A stretch of 64,000 nucleotides of DNA from Phaeotremella fagi (Eukaryota > Basidiomycota > Tremellomycetes > Tremellales > Phaeotremellaceae), in contig BCHU01000002.1 in the NCBI GenBank assembly GCA_001599715.1, forward strand, positions 2,108,001 through 2,172,000, read 5' to 3'. Both the position numbers and the translations under genes were made by a program. The number at the start of each line of letters is the position of its first letter. Position 1 is the stretch's first letter. This document shows positions 21,421 to 31,532 of this stretch, one piece after another. The notes beneath the pieces are model-generated. The model ran no database searches. It saw nothing but the letters and a program-made list of their open reading frames with translations, and was not told the origin of the DNA.

Positions 21421-22086
21421 TCAATCATTCACAACGAAAACATGAATATAATCGAAACACTCTTGATCCCTATTAAAATCCCTGTTCTCACAAAGACTAT
21501 CCATATGAATCTGATGATCCGTTATTTCAGGATCATAACTATCATTAAGACATAGCTCAATGATCTTGTCGTCCCAAAAATGATAATGTCTCTCCGGTTT
21601 CGCTCTCATATCAATTCTACCATAACGAGTCGGAGTGACCGACTCTGTGTTTTGATCTTCAGAATCAACTTGAATCAAAGGATGATTAACATGATTCATA
21701 TTACCCCAGATCCCACCATGCATACCCACCCCAATCGAACTCTGAATCTCGGTAATAGAATCTTTGAACATGACTTCATCAGTCAATTGAATCTTACGTT
21801 TCCCATCAAATCGATCAACCCTTAACCCCAAATCGAACCATTTAGAAGTGACCATAGTGAGAACCTTGATATCCTTCTTCGAAGCTCGTGACGGGGGTAT
21901 CATTAAATCGTCATAATCAGATTCTCGGATTCGATGATAAGTGATTTCGAATATCTTTTCTCCGTTTGAAGAGACGGTTGAGTTGGTGGTTAGAGTGTAT
22001 AATTGGGGTTGGAGGACGCGGTAAGAAGCTAATCTAACTTTGTCTTGCCATTCTAGTTTCGTTCTTTCACTGAATGTTTTGGACAT
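21421..22086 (-). CDS. Intronless ORF of unknown function (221 aa)
   Basis: Single exon, start MSKTFSERTKLEWQDKVR. No known domain, signal peptide or membrane segment. It has a central Gly/His/Asn stretch (VGMHGGIWGNMNHVNHP) and a Tyr/His/Trp-rich tail (RHYHFWDDKIIELCLNDS), ending with several His, Asp and Asn residues. Its absence of introns resembles families A-C rather than the intron-rich neighbours. It is 37 bases downstream of another unknown intronless ORF on the same strand. Confidence 0.6.
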   Translation of the reverse strand: MSKTFSERTKLEWQDKVRLASYRVLQPQLYTLTTNSTVSSNGEKIFEITYHRIRESDYDDLMIPPSRASKKDIKVLTMVTSKWFDLGLRVDRFDGKRKIQLTDEVMFKDSITEIQSSIGVGMHGGIWGNMNHVNHPLIQVDSEDQNTESVTPTRYGRIDMRAKPERHYHFWDDKIIELCLNDSYDPEITDHQIHMDSLCENRDFNRDQECFDYIHVFVVND

Positions 22087-22123
22087 TTACATTTATCAAC
22101 ACGGTTAAGAGTAAACTGTACTG

Positions 22124-22411
22124 TTACAGTATTCCGAAAGATGAACGATGATTTGAGCGATTTCGTGAAATTAAATTGGTTTGAAAATGGTCAAAGTCTA
22201 ATTTGGATTTCTGCTGTACCCAATTTCTTTCAAATTCAGATTCAGAAATCAAAGAAACAGCTCTGAAAGGATTGTTGGGTCTCTCAATCTTGCTTGAAAG
22301 GAGAAACAACTTATTCAGTAACTGACCAGTATCAGTAGTATATTGGGTAGTTGATGGGCCTTGTGATCGAATGCAATAAGCAGTAACAGTGATATGGAAA
22401 AGAGGTTCCAA
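22124..22411 (-). CDS. Short intronless ORF of unknown function (95 aa)
   Basis: Start MEPLFHITVTAYCIRSQGPS, with SLISESEFERNWVQQKSKLD near residues 52-71. The layout (hydrophobic strand at the N-terminus, then E-F-x-x-x-W plus a Lys/Leu stretch) loosely resembles family B (ISAKEFQKSWYQ), but identity is too low to claim it. It may be a real short gene, a truncated family B relative or chance. Same strand as, and directly before, the 221-aa ORF. Confidence 0.35.
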   Translation of the reverse strand: MEPLFHITVTAYCIRSQGPSTTQYTTDTGQLLNKLFLLSSKIERPNNPFRAVSLISESEFERNWVQQKSKLDFDHFQTNLISRNRSNHRSSFGIL

Positions 22412-22524
22412 TCCATTGTTTCGCCAACTTGTCTTTGTCTAATACATTCGACAAAATACCATCAAGCGGGGGTGGTTAATACAAAACAAACATGTAATCT
22501 ATACACAAAAAGAAGGTCGACCAC

Positions 22525-23647
22525 TCAATCGACATCATCAGAAATATCTACCTGATCCTCCACAACCCCGTTCGAAACGACACTCCCACCCTTCCCTTCC
22601 AAAGCCTTGATCGCATCTTCATCAACGATCTCAAAAGCCACACACCAATAAACGATTTCATCTATCGGTGTCCCACTTTCCTTGGGATCGGGTTTCCGTT
22701 GACAGATGTAAGTTACAGGTTGACCGTCCCAATATTTCAATAGGTTTATGGAGAAATGGAATGGATCGGGTAGTTTGGCACTTAACGTGTTGAAATCTGT
22801 TCTCGTTAGTATTGATAAGAACCTTTGAAAGTGAGGGTTCGGATTTACCTAGTAGACCGTTGGCGAATTCCATACCGACATATAACGAATTATCAATCTT
22901 AGTCTCCTTTCGGTTAGTTGAATTACCTAACCATTTTCTTCTGGCTGATATGGAGGAATGTTCATCGGATGATGTGGGTATGGTAGTAGCTAACACGGTG
23001 AATTAGATTGATTTACAGTAAAACGTAATCGACTTACATCCACTGATCTCTTTCAAAGTATCCAACGAATCTTCCGTAACAAAAGGCGAATATTTAATTG
23101 GTTCTTTCGATAACTCCAATCGATTCATCGTAGCCAAAGTAGGACTTAATGCCCAAGGTTTATCTGCGTAGATATCAAGTTCTAAAGTTGGATCGATAAA
23201 GCTAACCCGGCGTCAATATCGATCTACGAAAAGCGATATCGACAAACTCACTGCATGAATTTCACAGCGATAGCCGTCCCATACGGTAATCTATCTTTAA
23301 CGGATTTCTCAAAAACATTACCGAAAACAATCTCGTCTGCTGAAGTGGTATCAAGGAATTTACCTAATAGTCGTCGTCATCAGATACAAACATTGGATCC
23401 AGTCAAATTACATGAACTCACCACGAACAACGATCCCATAAGTCATATCATTCCTCACATCGAAATATTCATTTCCATCACCACCTTTGGAATCTCCTTC
23501 GAAACCTTTGACCCAGATTGAGATTTCGCCGTCGAAATGATCGTTCTTGATTGGAGTTGGTTGGGTGTTGTTGACTGAGATTACTGTTTTTGGTGGATAG
23601 GCTTTTGAGTTTGATGAGGAGATTAGGACTCTCAGACGTGGTGCCAT
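22525..23647 (-). CDS. DUF1769-type conserved fungal protein
   Basis: Start MAPRLRVLISSSNSKAYPP. Exons with short introns join HFDGEISIWVKGFEGD, EYFDVRNDMTYGIVVRG, IVFGNVFEKSVKDRLPYGTA, FIDPTLELDIYADKPWALSP, TLATMNRLEL, SLYVGMEFANGLL and HFSINLLKYWDGQPVTYICQ, ending with an acidic tail DQVDISDDVD. The blocks (FxGxIxVWIKGF, sYF..r...yGI.v.G, vFGN.f....lP.G, DPxLexDxyaDkPWaLSPtlAtMN) fit the fungal DUF1769 family from memory. Molecular role unknown. Divergent from family B member 1. Confidence 0.75.
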
Positions 23648-24094
23648 TGTATCTATGCTGTCTTATGGTATTGTCTATATCTATTATCTATATTTATAAC
23701 TATCTATTATCTAGGTTGAACGTTGATATTCCAACATCCTCCAACAGTGTCTCGTTCAAGGTCAAAATACTATGACGTATGACGTATGTATTGTGGCGTG
23801 GCACTGAGTTATCGGCATCACTGCAACAGCTCTTCCATTCTGGATTGCATATCCCGATGTCTCCTTTTTCTTTCCTGTCTATCAAGGACCGAAACAGTCC
23901 TCTTTTCCCAATGTCAGGACTCTTTCGAGTCGGAGGTGTAAAAGTCATGAAAGGTTTTCAAAATGTAAATGTGTCAGGGATCACCCTGAAAGGTGTCGAC
24001 AGATTTGAAGGCTACCGTATGTGGATTGATAAATTATTTATAGTGAGACATTGCCTTTCCCTTTTCTTTCTCATTTTGGCCAAACCTCAAAGTC
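23648..24094. other. Divergent promoter, DUF1769 gene / family B member 1
   Basis: Carries the leaders of both genes. A CTATTATCTA-type repeat lies near 23676-23712. GTGGCAC lies at 23798-23804. A C/T run directly precedes family B member 1. A plus frame at 23779-24153 is not supported. Confidence 0.5.
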
Positions 24095-24736
24095 ATGTCC
24101 GAGCTTCACGAACGATCCATCGACGACCTCAACGAATCATACCAGTCTGGTGATACCGAAACAGATTCAGAAAGAACCATATACTACGTCCCACTAACAT
24201 TCAGTTTTGGGGGTCCCAGTCTAAAAAACCGACATACGGTTGGATTCATAGATATCCCAGGTGCAACAGATATACTCAGTGATAAACAGCTCGGGGCTTG
24301 GGAACAACTCCGCGACACAGCATTCGGTTTTAAATCACATGTCTCATCGGCTTTCCCAAGCTCAACAAAAGAAATGCAAAAGTCTTTTTATGAAAATTGC
24401 TCCTCCGATAAACTCAATCGACAAACAACGAATGATCCTCTGTGGAAAAGATTCAATTTCGTTCTTTTCGAACCTTCCAAGGAACAAGCTGTTCAACTTG
24501 GTAATATCTATCGCGAGGAGTGGAAAAGTAATAGTTGGGCAAAGAAAGATGAAAGACTAGCTTATAAGACTGATTGTCGTTGTAGTATTAATTATGGGAA
24601 AGATGGAGCGCTTGAAACGTTCGCTGCTGAGGATGATGAGAGATATAGTCGTCTCACCAAGAATACGACGTTGGAGATGTCAGGTGCAGAAGGAGTACGA
24701 AGTTTTGGAAGTACATCCTGTACCGTGCATACATAG
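24095..24736 (+). CDS. Family B member 1 (small intronless tandem paralogue)
   Basis: 213 residues, single exon, function unknown. An acidic N-terminus (SIDDLNESYQSGDTETDSER) precedes TIYYVPLTFSFGG. The core follows: LSDKQLGAWEQLRDT, STKEMQKSFYENCSSDKLNR, RFNFVLFEPSKEQA, EEWKSNSWAKKDERLAYK and INYGKDGALE. Four further genes downstream on the same strand share these blocks in order. The C-terminal ~35 residues (RLTKNTTLEMSGAEGVR...) are unique to this copy. The ATG follows a pyrimidine-rich leader. No signal peptide or membrane segment. Confidence 0.8.
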   Translation: MSELHERSIDDLNESYQSGDTETDSERTIYYVPLTFSFGGPSLKNRHTVGFIDIPGATDILSDKQLGAWEQLRDTAFGFKSHVSSAFPSSTKEMQKSFYENCSSDKLNRQTTNDPLWKRFNFVLFEPSKEQAVQLGNIYREEWKSNSWAKKDERLAYKTDCRCSINYGKDGALETFAAEDDERYSRLTKNTTLEMSGAEGVRSFGSTSCTVHT

Positions 24737-25284
24737 TTCATGAATAAGAGTTGATGAAGGAGTAGATTGTCAGAAGTCGATTCATTTGGCTATTACTGTT
24801 ACTGCTGTTATCCTCATTTCAGGGATAGAAACTACAGTATGGGATACGTTGTCCTCTTGGATATCTCTCTAATTTCTTAATAAGATGGGAAGTCTATGTA
24901 TGTACTAGGACTGTCACAAAGGATCTCGAAACCCGACACATTTAACCTATGTATGATTTAACAAATACCGAAATGACATCAAGTGTTCAGATTCTCATGG
25001 TAGAGGGGTGCAGCAGGTCAAAGGACTTGAAGCCAACACAGGTCACGACTGGTTTCCCGACCGCTTGCACGAAACATGTCTTCTAGCTTGCTCCACCAAC
25101 ATAGATAACAGACATACTAACCCGTGGTATTAAAGGTCTTCTTTCATAGAAGGCTCCCAGAATGAACAGATAATTTATTCCAAGGGTGTTTTTTCTTTCT
25201 TTGTTTCTTCTTCCCCAATCTGATTTACCATACAGACTTCGCCCATTATCTCAAGCTCAAACTTTACTGATCAAATACAACGCC
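24737..25284. other. Intergenic between family B members 1 and 2
   Basis: No supported gene. The last ~100 bases are C/T-rich (25185-25215) and act as the leader of member 2. Confidence 0.5.
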
Positions 25285-25800
25285 ATGAATCAAACAAAAG
25301 ACACAACCACCACCAACAACGAGTCCGAACAACCAATCACCTCATTGTTTACCATATTCTGCGTTCCCCTTATAATCTCTGTTTTTGAAACAGATCCAGC
25401 TCAGGGAAAAATGTTCGAGTATCTCTATGGTATTGGCTATGAGATGCTCTCCGAAGAGGAGTCCGAGCTTTGGATAAAAGTTCAAAATGAAGTAATCGCC
25501 AGGTCAGAAGAGATTGCTCGGGGATCCTCGGCGAAGGATATGCAAGAATCTTTTTATCGACAAAGCAATTCTCTTAAATTCAATGACGAAAAATCCAAAT
25601 ATCCCCAATTGGAAGGGTTCAGCATGGTACAGTTGGAACCTTCACACTCTCAAGCTACTCAAATCTCCAAGAATGTATACGAAAAGTGGAAGTACAATAT
25701 TTTGGCGGGAGAAGCCAAATATAGATTTGGTATCACTTATGGAAAGGATGCAAAGTGGATTGAAGTCGATCAAACTGAGTTTGAAGAGGAAGATGCGTAG
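25285..25800 (+). CDS. Family B member 2
   Basis: 171 residues from the ATG at 25285 (MNQTKDTTTTNNESEQPITS); an upstream in-frame ATG at 25186 lies in the pyrimidine leader and is not preferred. The SEQP-x-TS box at the end of the N-terminal tail is shared with members 3 and 4. Core: LSEEESELWIKVQNEV, SAKDMQESFYRQSNSLKFN, KYPQLEGFSMVQLEPSHSQA, YEKWKYNILAGEAKYRF and ITYGKDAKW, then a short acidic tail. Function unknown. Confidence 0.8.
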   Translation: MNQTKDTTTTNNESEQPITSLFTIFCVPLIISVFETDPAQGKMFEYLYGIGYEMLSEEESELWIKVQNEVIARSEEIARGSSAKDMQESFYRQSNSLKFNDEKSKYPQLEGFSMVQLEPSHSQATQISKNVYEKWKYNILAGEAKYRFGITYGKDAKWIEVDQTEFEEEDA

Positions 25801-26481
25801 AGAGGTTTTCCAGAAGTAATAATCGTGGTGGTTATCGTTACGGTTTTGAAATGAGCAGATACAAGGTTATGTAGTGAAGTTCTTAGTAGTATGCAGGTTT
25901 TGTAATGACACGCCACTGCACATCTTCGAGAAGAACAGAGACAACAGTATCAAGATAATCTCTGTCAATATATTATGTTCACATGATTGCGTGTTTGATT
26001 TGTAAGTCTTATCAGAAGAACCCTTGAGGTTAATTCTCCGGAACCAATTCAAAAGTTGGCTCTGATTCATACCACCACGGCCATACAGGCGCACTTCATA
26101 AGTTTCTGGAATACCACACTATACAGCAGAGTCCCCATTCAGTTGTTCGGATTTCCTGTGGTGGGGATAATAACTGGGAAATTGGAGCCGGTGGCGAATG
26201 AAACTATGAAAATGTATTTACAAACTCTGAAATCAAAGGATAGGTTTTTGACGTGAAGATCCATCATGTATACAAACGTCAATGCTACACGACTTCAGTC
26301 CGACTGAGAATGGGACGATGGCGGTGAGTGAATATTTCTATATACGGGACATACCTCTTTGTTTGGAAGGCAGCGAGGTTCATATGGCTGCGACTTATTA
26401 TTTTTTTCTTTCTCTCTTCTTCCACCGTTCAACTTTTTCTCTATTTCTTCTTAGAGAGAACTACATCATCGGCTTACCATC
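25801..26481. other. Intergenic between family B members 2 and 3
   Basis: About 680 bases without a supported gene; short frames on both strands show no family blocks. A strong C/T tract at 26400-26455 precedes member 3. Confidence 0.5.
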
Positions 26482-27051
26482 ATGTCTCACAATATCGAAC
26501 AGACAGACACTCCCCTCAACACCGACGACACCGAGAACGTCCACTCAGAACAACCTGTCACCTCGGAAATTAATCTCTACTACTTCCCTTTGGTAACAAG
26601 TCTATCAGGGCCATATCACGCTTACGAGAACCCGTGGATTAACAGTATTGATGAAGAAAAGCTTATGTCCAAAGAAGAATTGGTAGAATACTCTAAGCTT
26701 CAAAGAGAAGTATTTGATCCCGAATCCCTATACGCTTTGGCTCCCGATATTTCAGCTAAGGAGTTCCAAAAATCATGGTATCAAATGTGCGCTTCCGAAA
26801 GATTAAATCAAAACAAAGTCAAACATCCGTGCTTATCGAGATTCAACTTCGTTCGATTGGAACCTTCACAAACACACGCAAGTTTATACACAGAACACCT
26901 CCACGCAGAATGGAAGAACAACAAATTGGCGAAGTACAATCCACACCTCGAATATAAATCTGATGTTACTTTCAGGATTTATTGTGGGAGAGATGGAAGT
27001 TTGGGTAAAGCAATTCCGGCTGAAGTTGAAGGAGGGGTAGATCTTGATTAG
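26482..27051 (+). CDS. Family B member 3
   Basis: 189 residues, single exon. N-terminal tail MSHNIEQTDTPLNTDDTENV ends in SEQPVTS, then INLYYFPLVTSLSGPY. Core: MSKEELVEYSKLQREVF, ISAKEFQKSWYQMCASERLN, KHPCLSRFNFVRLEPSQTHA, AEWKNNKLAKYNPHLEYKSD and RIYCGRDGSLG. It is the copy closest to member 1 in the WK-x-N and Y-K-[ST]-D blocks. Function unknown. Confidence 0.8.
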   Translation: MSHNIEQTDTPLNTDDTENVHSEQPVTSEINLYYFPLVTSLSGPYHAYENPWINSIDEEKLMSKEELVEYSKLQREVFDPESLYALAPDISAKEFQKSWYQMCASERLNQNKVKHPCLSRFNFVRLEPSQTHASLYTEHLHAEWKNNKLAKYNPHLEYKSDVTFRIYCGRDGSLGKAIPAEVEGGVDLD

Positions 27052-27776
27052 GAAGAGTGTCACTCAGAAGAAGAGAAGTGAGTGAACTGGAGAATGGTTC
27101 CATAGTTGTTGGTATTTTGTACGTGTTTCGGGAATGAATAGCGTTGCAACTTCAAAAAGCACTTCGACAGTAAGACGTACTGTTTCTAATGTTATCATGA
27201 TCTTTCCTGATGGCAGCTGTTCTCGAATTTTCGCCAAATAATACTTGGCGTTCGTACAATCCTTGCTAACTGTCAAAGTTCTCGACGGCGCAATCTGAAC
27301 TCAAAAGGGAAATCGTTCATTACATCTACAGTACCCATTGTATTGACGCTGTAAAATGAATCTTCACGATAGACCCACTAATCCTCGAGAGGCTTTTTTT
27401 TATGTATGAAAGGTTCCAAACGGAGTCTGGAAAATGTACAGTACAAGTACTGAGTACTGTGCCACTTTGCAATGTGCCACAGCGAAATGACAACTGATTC
27501 TGGCTTTCGAAGGCAGCCAGCTCATTTACAAATTACGTGCTACGAAGACATGCGTCTTCATCTTCTAGTCACTGTGGAGCAGAGGCAGACAATGTCAAAG
27601 GAAATGTATTTCTTATCGTGAAATTTTTTGACTTCTTTTTGGAGTAGAAAGTAGACATAAATTATGGGGGTTTCCCTCTTTGTCTTGTTCTTTCTTTCTT
27701 TTCCCCCCACTTTTCAGTTTTTCGACATTTTCCACCCACCAATCTCTATTTCTTCAACCAAGCAATTATTCGAAAG
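27052..27776. other. Intergenic between family B members 3 and 4
   Basis: No supported gene. It holds two GTGCCAC words (27459-27465, 27474-27480), an inverted repeat ACAGTAC/GTACTGT (27438-27444 and 27454-27460) and TGTGGAGC at 27573-27580. A long C/T tract at 27672-27720 ends just before member 4. Confidence 0.55.
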
Positions 27777-28262
27777 ATGTTAACTCAAGAACATACCGAT
27801 ACTACCAACCTCAGCTCAGAGCAACCCACGACTTCACACGTCAATCTTTATTATATACCATTCTCATTCACCTTACGTCCCTCAGCAGACTACACACCAA
27901 GTCAATCTACCGGAGTAATGATCTTGGGGTCAGATTCTTTCATGAATCAAAAACAATCCTCTGCCTGGTCCAAAATCGCAAACACCATCAACGACACCCT
28001 CAAGAAAGAGCATGATCTCTCAAAATTATCCATGCAAGAAACTCAAAAGCTGTCTTATCAACATCATAACGCCGATAAAATCAATCAAATCAAGACCCAG
28101 TATTCTGAGCTAAATCAATTCACCTTTGTTCATCTAGAGCCTTCAGTTCATCACCTCAAGCAGATCATCAGCTATGTTAAGAAGGAAGGGGGTAATTGTG
28201 AGGAGGCCTGTGTCTACTATGGTCCAAAAGCAACTCAAAACTATCTCTTTTCAGAGTGCTGA
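27777..28262 (+). CDS. Family B member 4
   Basis: 161 residues, single exon. MLTQEHTDTTNLSSEQPTTS precedes HVNLYYIPFSFTLRPS. Core: NQKQSSAWSKIANTI, MQETQKLSYQHHNADKINQI, QYSELNQFTFVHLEPSVHHL, and a shortened end (CVYYGPKATQ). The WK-x-N block is lost and the Trp/Phe of the MQ-x-SFY block is Ser, so this copy is drifting. It is followed 37 bases later by an 18-bp tandem duplication. Confidence 0.78.
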   Translation: MLTQEHTDTTNLSSEQPTTSHVNLYYIPFSFTLRPSADYTPSQSTGVMILGSDSFMNQKQSSAWSKIANTINDTLKKEHDLSKLSMQETQKLSYQHHNADKINQIKTQYSELNQFTFVHLEPSVHHLKQIISYVKKEGGNCEEACVYYGPKATQNYLFSEC

Positions 28263-28974
28263 GAAAGAAGACAGACAAAGGGGGGTACATGAGTTCTGAA
28301 AGGGAGGTTGTTAGTGGAAGGGAGGTTGTTAGTGGTTTGAAATTTTTGTAGGAACGATATTGAATGTATGCTGTGAAAGGTGGAATTGACGAATGAGTGT
28401 TCTTCTCGATATTGATTTGCAACAGGATGAACATCGAATGCAGTATACAGGATGTTGAATCAAGAACTCATTGCACCCTTAAGGAAAAATTTTGAAGAAC
28501 CTTCGGAGCATCAGTTGTGGCTGCGAAGAAGACCGTACATGACCACCACACAACAATCTCATACATACATGTGTCTATTTGATTTAGCAGTGCAAGTGCT
28601 CTATATATTAGTCAAAGATAAGATCTCCAGATCCCCCTGCTTACCTCCAAGATATGACCAAAACAGTGCTGGATAAACTGTTCCGCCCTAACGATAAACC
28701 AACTTTCACAACAAGGCAGTATATTATCATGTTAGCTCTTTTGATCCCAACTAAATCAAAGGAAGAATTCACCGTACGCTAGGAAGGCCACACAATGGGA
28801 ATGATTTATGCAGTACGATGATTACTTTTCCTTTTCATTTCTTTCTTCCCCACTTTTTCAAATCCCCACCAATTCGCCATTTCTGATTTTACACCTACAC
28901 CAAGTTTCAATCATCATGTCAGCCAACACTCTTACACCGCCACCAACATCTCCAATCGCCCTACAACTTCACAT
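28263..28974. other. Intergenic between family B members 4 and 5
   Basis: It includes an 18-bp direct repeat just after member 4, no supported gene, and the C/T-rich leader of member 5 (28828-28860). The ATG at 28916 appears to be the former start of member 5. Confidence 0.5.
28300..28335. repeat. Perfect 18-bp tandem duplication
   Basis: The unit AAGGGAGGTTGTTAGTGG occurs at 28300-28317 and again, exactly, at 28318-28335, 37 bases after the stop of family B member 4. The identity suggests a recent slippage event in the 3' flank. Confidence 0.85.
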
Positions 28975-29424
28975 ATGAACATATACTACATACCATGCGT
29001 TTTCACGTATCCAGCTTCAAACGACCAAAGGCCGCATGAACTTGCTGCCATCCACACCTGGGGGGAGGACGCTTTATCATCAGAAGAACTCGATGCTTGG
29101 GCAGAGATTCAAGATTCCCCACTATCCCAGGTGATCTTCTTCAAAAGTTCAGCAATCGACATGCAAAAAGATTTCTATAAAGATTGCAGCTCCCACATCC
29201 TCAAAGAGAAGACTAAATATCCCGAATTAGAAAGATATTCGTTTCTTCCTTTAGAACCTTCGAAGCACCAGCTTGGAGTTATAGCTGAGATGCGAGCTGA
29301 GGAGGACGTCGATCATTCGATTCGAAATGGTCGTGATTTTGTGGTTTATAGTGGGGAAGACGGAACTTTGGTTCATCACTATGAATGTGTTAAATTCAAA
29401 GAAGAACCAGATGATGAGGAATAG
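28975..29424 (+). CDS. Family B member 5, 5' frame broken
   Basis: 149 residues from the ATG at 28975 (MNIYYIPCVFTYPAS). Core: LSSEELDAWAEIQDS, SAIDMQKDFYKDCSSHILKE, KYPELERYSFLPLEPSKHQL, VVYSGEDGTLVHHY, acidic tail EEPDDEE. Upstream codons in the same frame read SNRPTTSHMNIYYIP, which aligns with SEQPTTSHVNLYYIP of member 4. That stretch has no in-frame ATG. The ATG at 28916, at the expected start, is in another frame and stops after 20 codons. So the N-terminal tail was lost by a one-base change. The shorter protein may still be made from 28975. Confidence 0.7.
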   Translation: MNIYYIPCVFTYPASNDQRPHELAAIHTWGEDALSSEELDAWAEIQDSPLSQVIFFKSSAIDMQKDFYKDCSSHILKEKTKYPELERYSFLPLEPSKHQLGVIAEMRAEEDVDHSIRNGRDFVVYSGEDGTLVHHYECVKFKEEPDDEE

Positions 29425-29565
29425 GGCGGTCAATCCAGATATAGTGTTTTGTATCATAATGCAAAGATTAGTTCATACATACATTTCCACTCAATCTTGA
29501 TGTACAGCTTTGAGATAGAGTCTTGACTCCAAGATAGTGACACGAAAGTTGATATCCTGCCCGTC

Positions 29566-31532
29566 CTAACGATAAACCAACGCAATCCCCTTTGTACCCT
29601 TCCCCTCGACCAATTCCTCAACACCCAAAATCTTCTCCAAAGCCGACCATCCCATACCCATCATAACCTGAATCTCATCACTATGATGTAACCCATCCAA
29701 CATCCTAATCAAATCTTCTTCAAGTTCATGAACCATTTCACCTCTAACATCTGTTTGTCCATGTCTGACAAATCCACTATTCCCCATTCGACTGTTACTG
29801 TTTGTATTTGATAAATTCGTGTGTAGAGTTTTACGTGATGATGAAGATGGTGCTATAGATCTTGAGAGATTGGAGTTGGAATTCGAATTTGAATTTGCTG
29901 ATTGTTGGGAGATGTTGGTTGATGTGAATGCCATGTTTATTGTTGATCTGTTGCGTTGAGGTGAGGTGAATGATGAAGCTGTTTGTCTAGGTAATGATGA
30001 TCCAGGTGAGATGCCTAGTGAAGCGTTGGAACCCGTCGACCGAAGTGTTACATTGGACTCTCCTCCCAGCCTAGAGAACGACGAGTCAACATTGCGCTGA
30101 CTGTTTGTATAAATTGATGAATCGTTTCGGTGAGATGTATAACCTGAGTCGTTTCTTCCGTAATGTGATTGAGTAAAACCAGATTCATTACGATTGAGAT
30201 GTCCATGTGAACTCTTTTCAAATCCAACTCTCCGTTTCGAATGTTCAAGTAAAGGCGTACCGCGTTCCAACAAAACTGGCCATCGATGAACCCTCCGTAG
30301 GAACCCCTTGATGATTCCAAACGAAACAAATCGACGTGGATCAATTCCAAGAGATAGAACATGATTTTCTTCAATCCATTGATGAACCGTAATACCAGGA
30401 TTCAGTTTGGTGTAAAGATTACACAAAACCGGCCAAGATATTGGTCGATTACTGACATACGCTGCACATTCCTCGATAACATTTTCATCCGTTGCAAGGC
30501 GCATTATACTAGGTTTCATCGTGTACATGTTGGAATATTGAAAGATATCAATCTGATATTAGTAATGCTTAGCAAAAGGGACTCACCATCATAACAACTT
30601 GATAATACAACATATGTCTTATCGTTTCTTTCGTCAAATCGATATCGGCATCAGCCAACTCGGCAATCTTCCTAACATGGTTAACACCATTGATGAACAG
30701 AGAGACTCTAGCCGCGGTGATATCCCAATTATCATCCTTCAGAGCAGCTATGTCAGCCAAGGCAATTGGTACATGCCAATCTTCACAATCCGGTGGATTA
30801 GGATAGAAGGGGAAGAGTTTCAATTCAAGTGAATTGAACCCATCAAGAGGAATACTGGTTTCAGAGTATGAGTTTAGGTCTTCAAATAATTGTTCGAGAA
30901 CCGCTGGAACTGGTGTATGTGACGGACTAGGAGAAGAGAGGTAACCAGAATCAATCTAATTTTAGTACAGTTCAACTCCTGTACTCACCTCGGCACTTCG
31001 TAGAATCCTTCCACATTTCCTGACGACAGGTTCAAAAGCCTCCAAAGCAGCTGACGCATGAAACACAAAACACAAATTCCACATGTATTCATTCCTCTGA
31101 TACATCCTCTCAACATCTCCACCAATAACACTAGGGAATCCCATCACTTTGTATTCAATCCCATGACCGCTGGTGGTTAACGTAACTAATTTGCCATAAA
31201 GTGATTTCTTGGGTATAACGTATTCTGAAATCGGTGCGAAATCTAGTAAACCGTTTGAAGAGGGTGAAGAAGCTCTTTGGTCGCGTTCCCTTTCTTTTTC
31301 TTTTTCTCGTTCCCGAGACACTGATCGTGATCTGTTGTTATCATCGTATGTTGAGGTTGTTGTTGAGAATGAGAGAAGATTCTCGGGAACTTGATGTAAA
31401 ACTGTTGGACCTAGTTTTGGATCGAAGGTGGTATAGAAAAGCTAGAGTGTGTGGATCAGTAAATGATTATTTGGAGTACAGCTTCAGTTGACTTACTCCT
31501 ACGATTTGAGGTAGAAACGATCTGGGAGTCAT
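29566..31532 (-). CDS. NPR2: NPR2/NPRL2-like subunit of the GATOR1 (SEACIT) complex
   Basis: Negative regulator of TORC1 under nitrogen or amino-acid shortage, acting with Npr3 and Iml1 at the vacuole. Start MTPRSFLPQIVG, then after one intron LFYTTFDPKLGPTVLHQVP (the canonical Npr2 opening). Further blocks: KSLYGKLVTLTTSGHGIEYK, GFPSVIGGDVERMYQRNEYM, WNLCFVFHA, PLDGFNSLELKLFPFYPNPP, WDITAARVSLFINGVNHVRK, IRHMLYYQVVMM. The C-terminal part has LCNLYTKLNPGITVHQWIEE and RRFVSFGIIKGFLRRVHRWP. A Ser/Asn-rich insert of ~170 residues separates this from the final helix (HHSDEIQVMMGMGWSALEKI). It ends GIALVYR at 29566. Confidence 0.92.

Noticed and set aside
23779..24153. 124-codon plus-strand frame upstream of family B member 1
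   Set aside because: It overlaps the accepted start in another frame and covers the pyrimidine leader; no homology.
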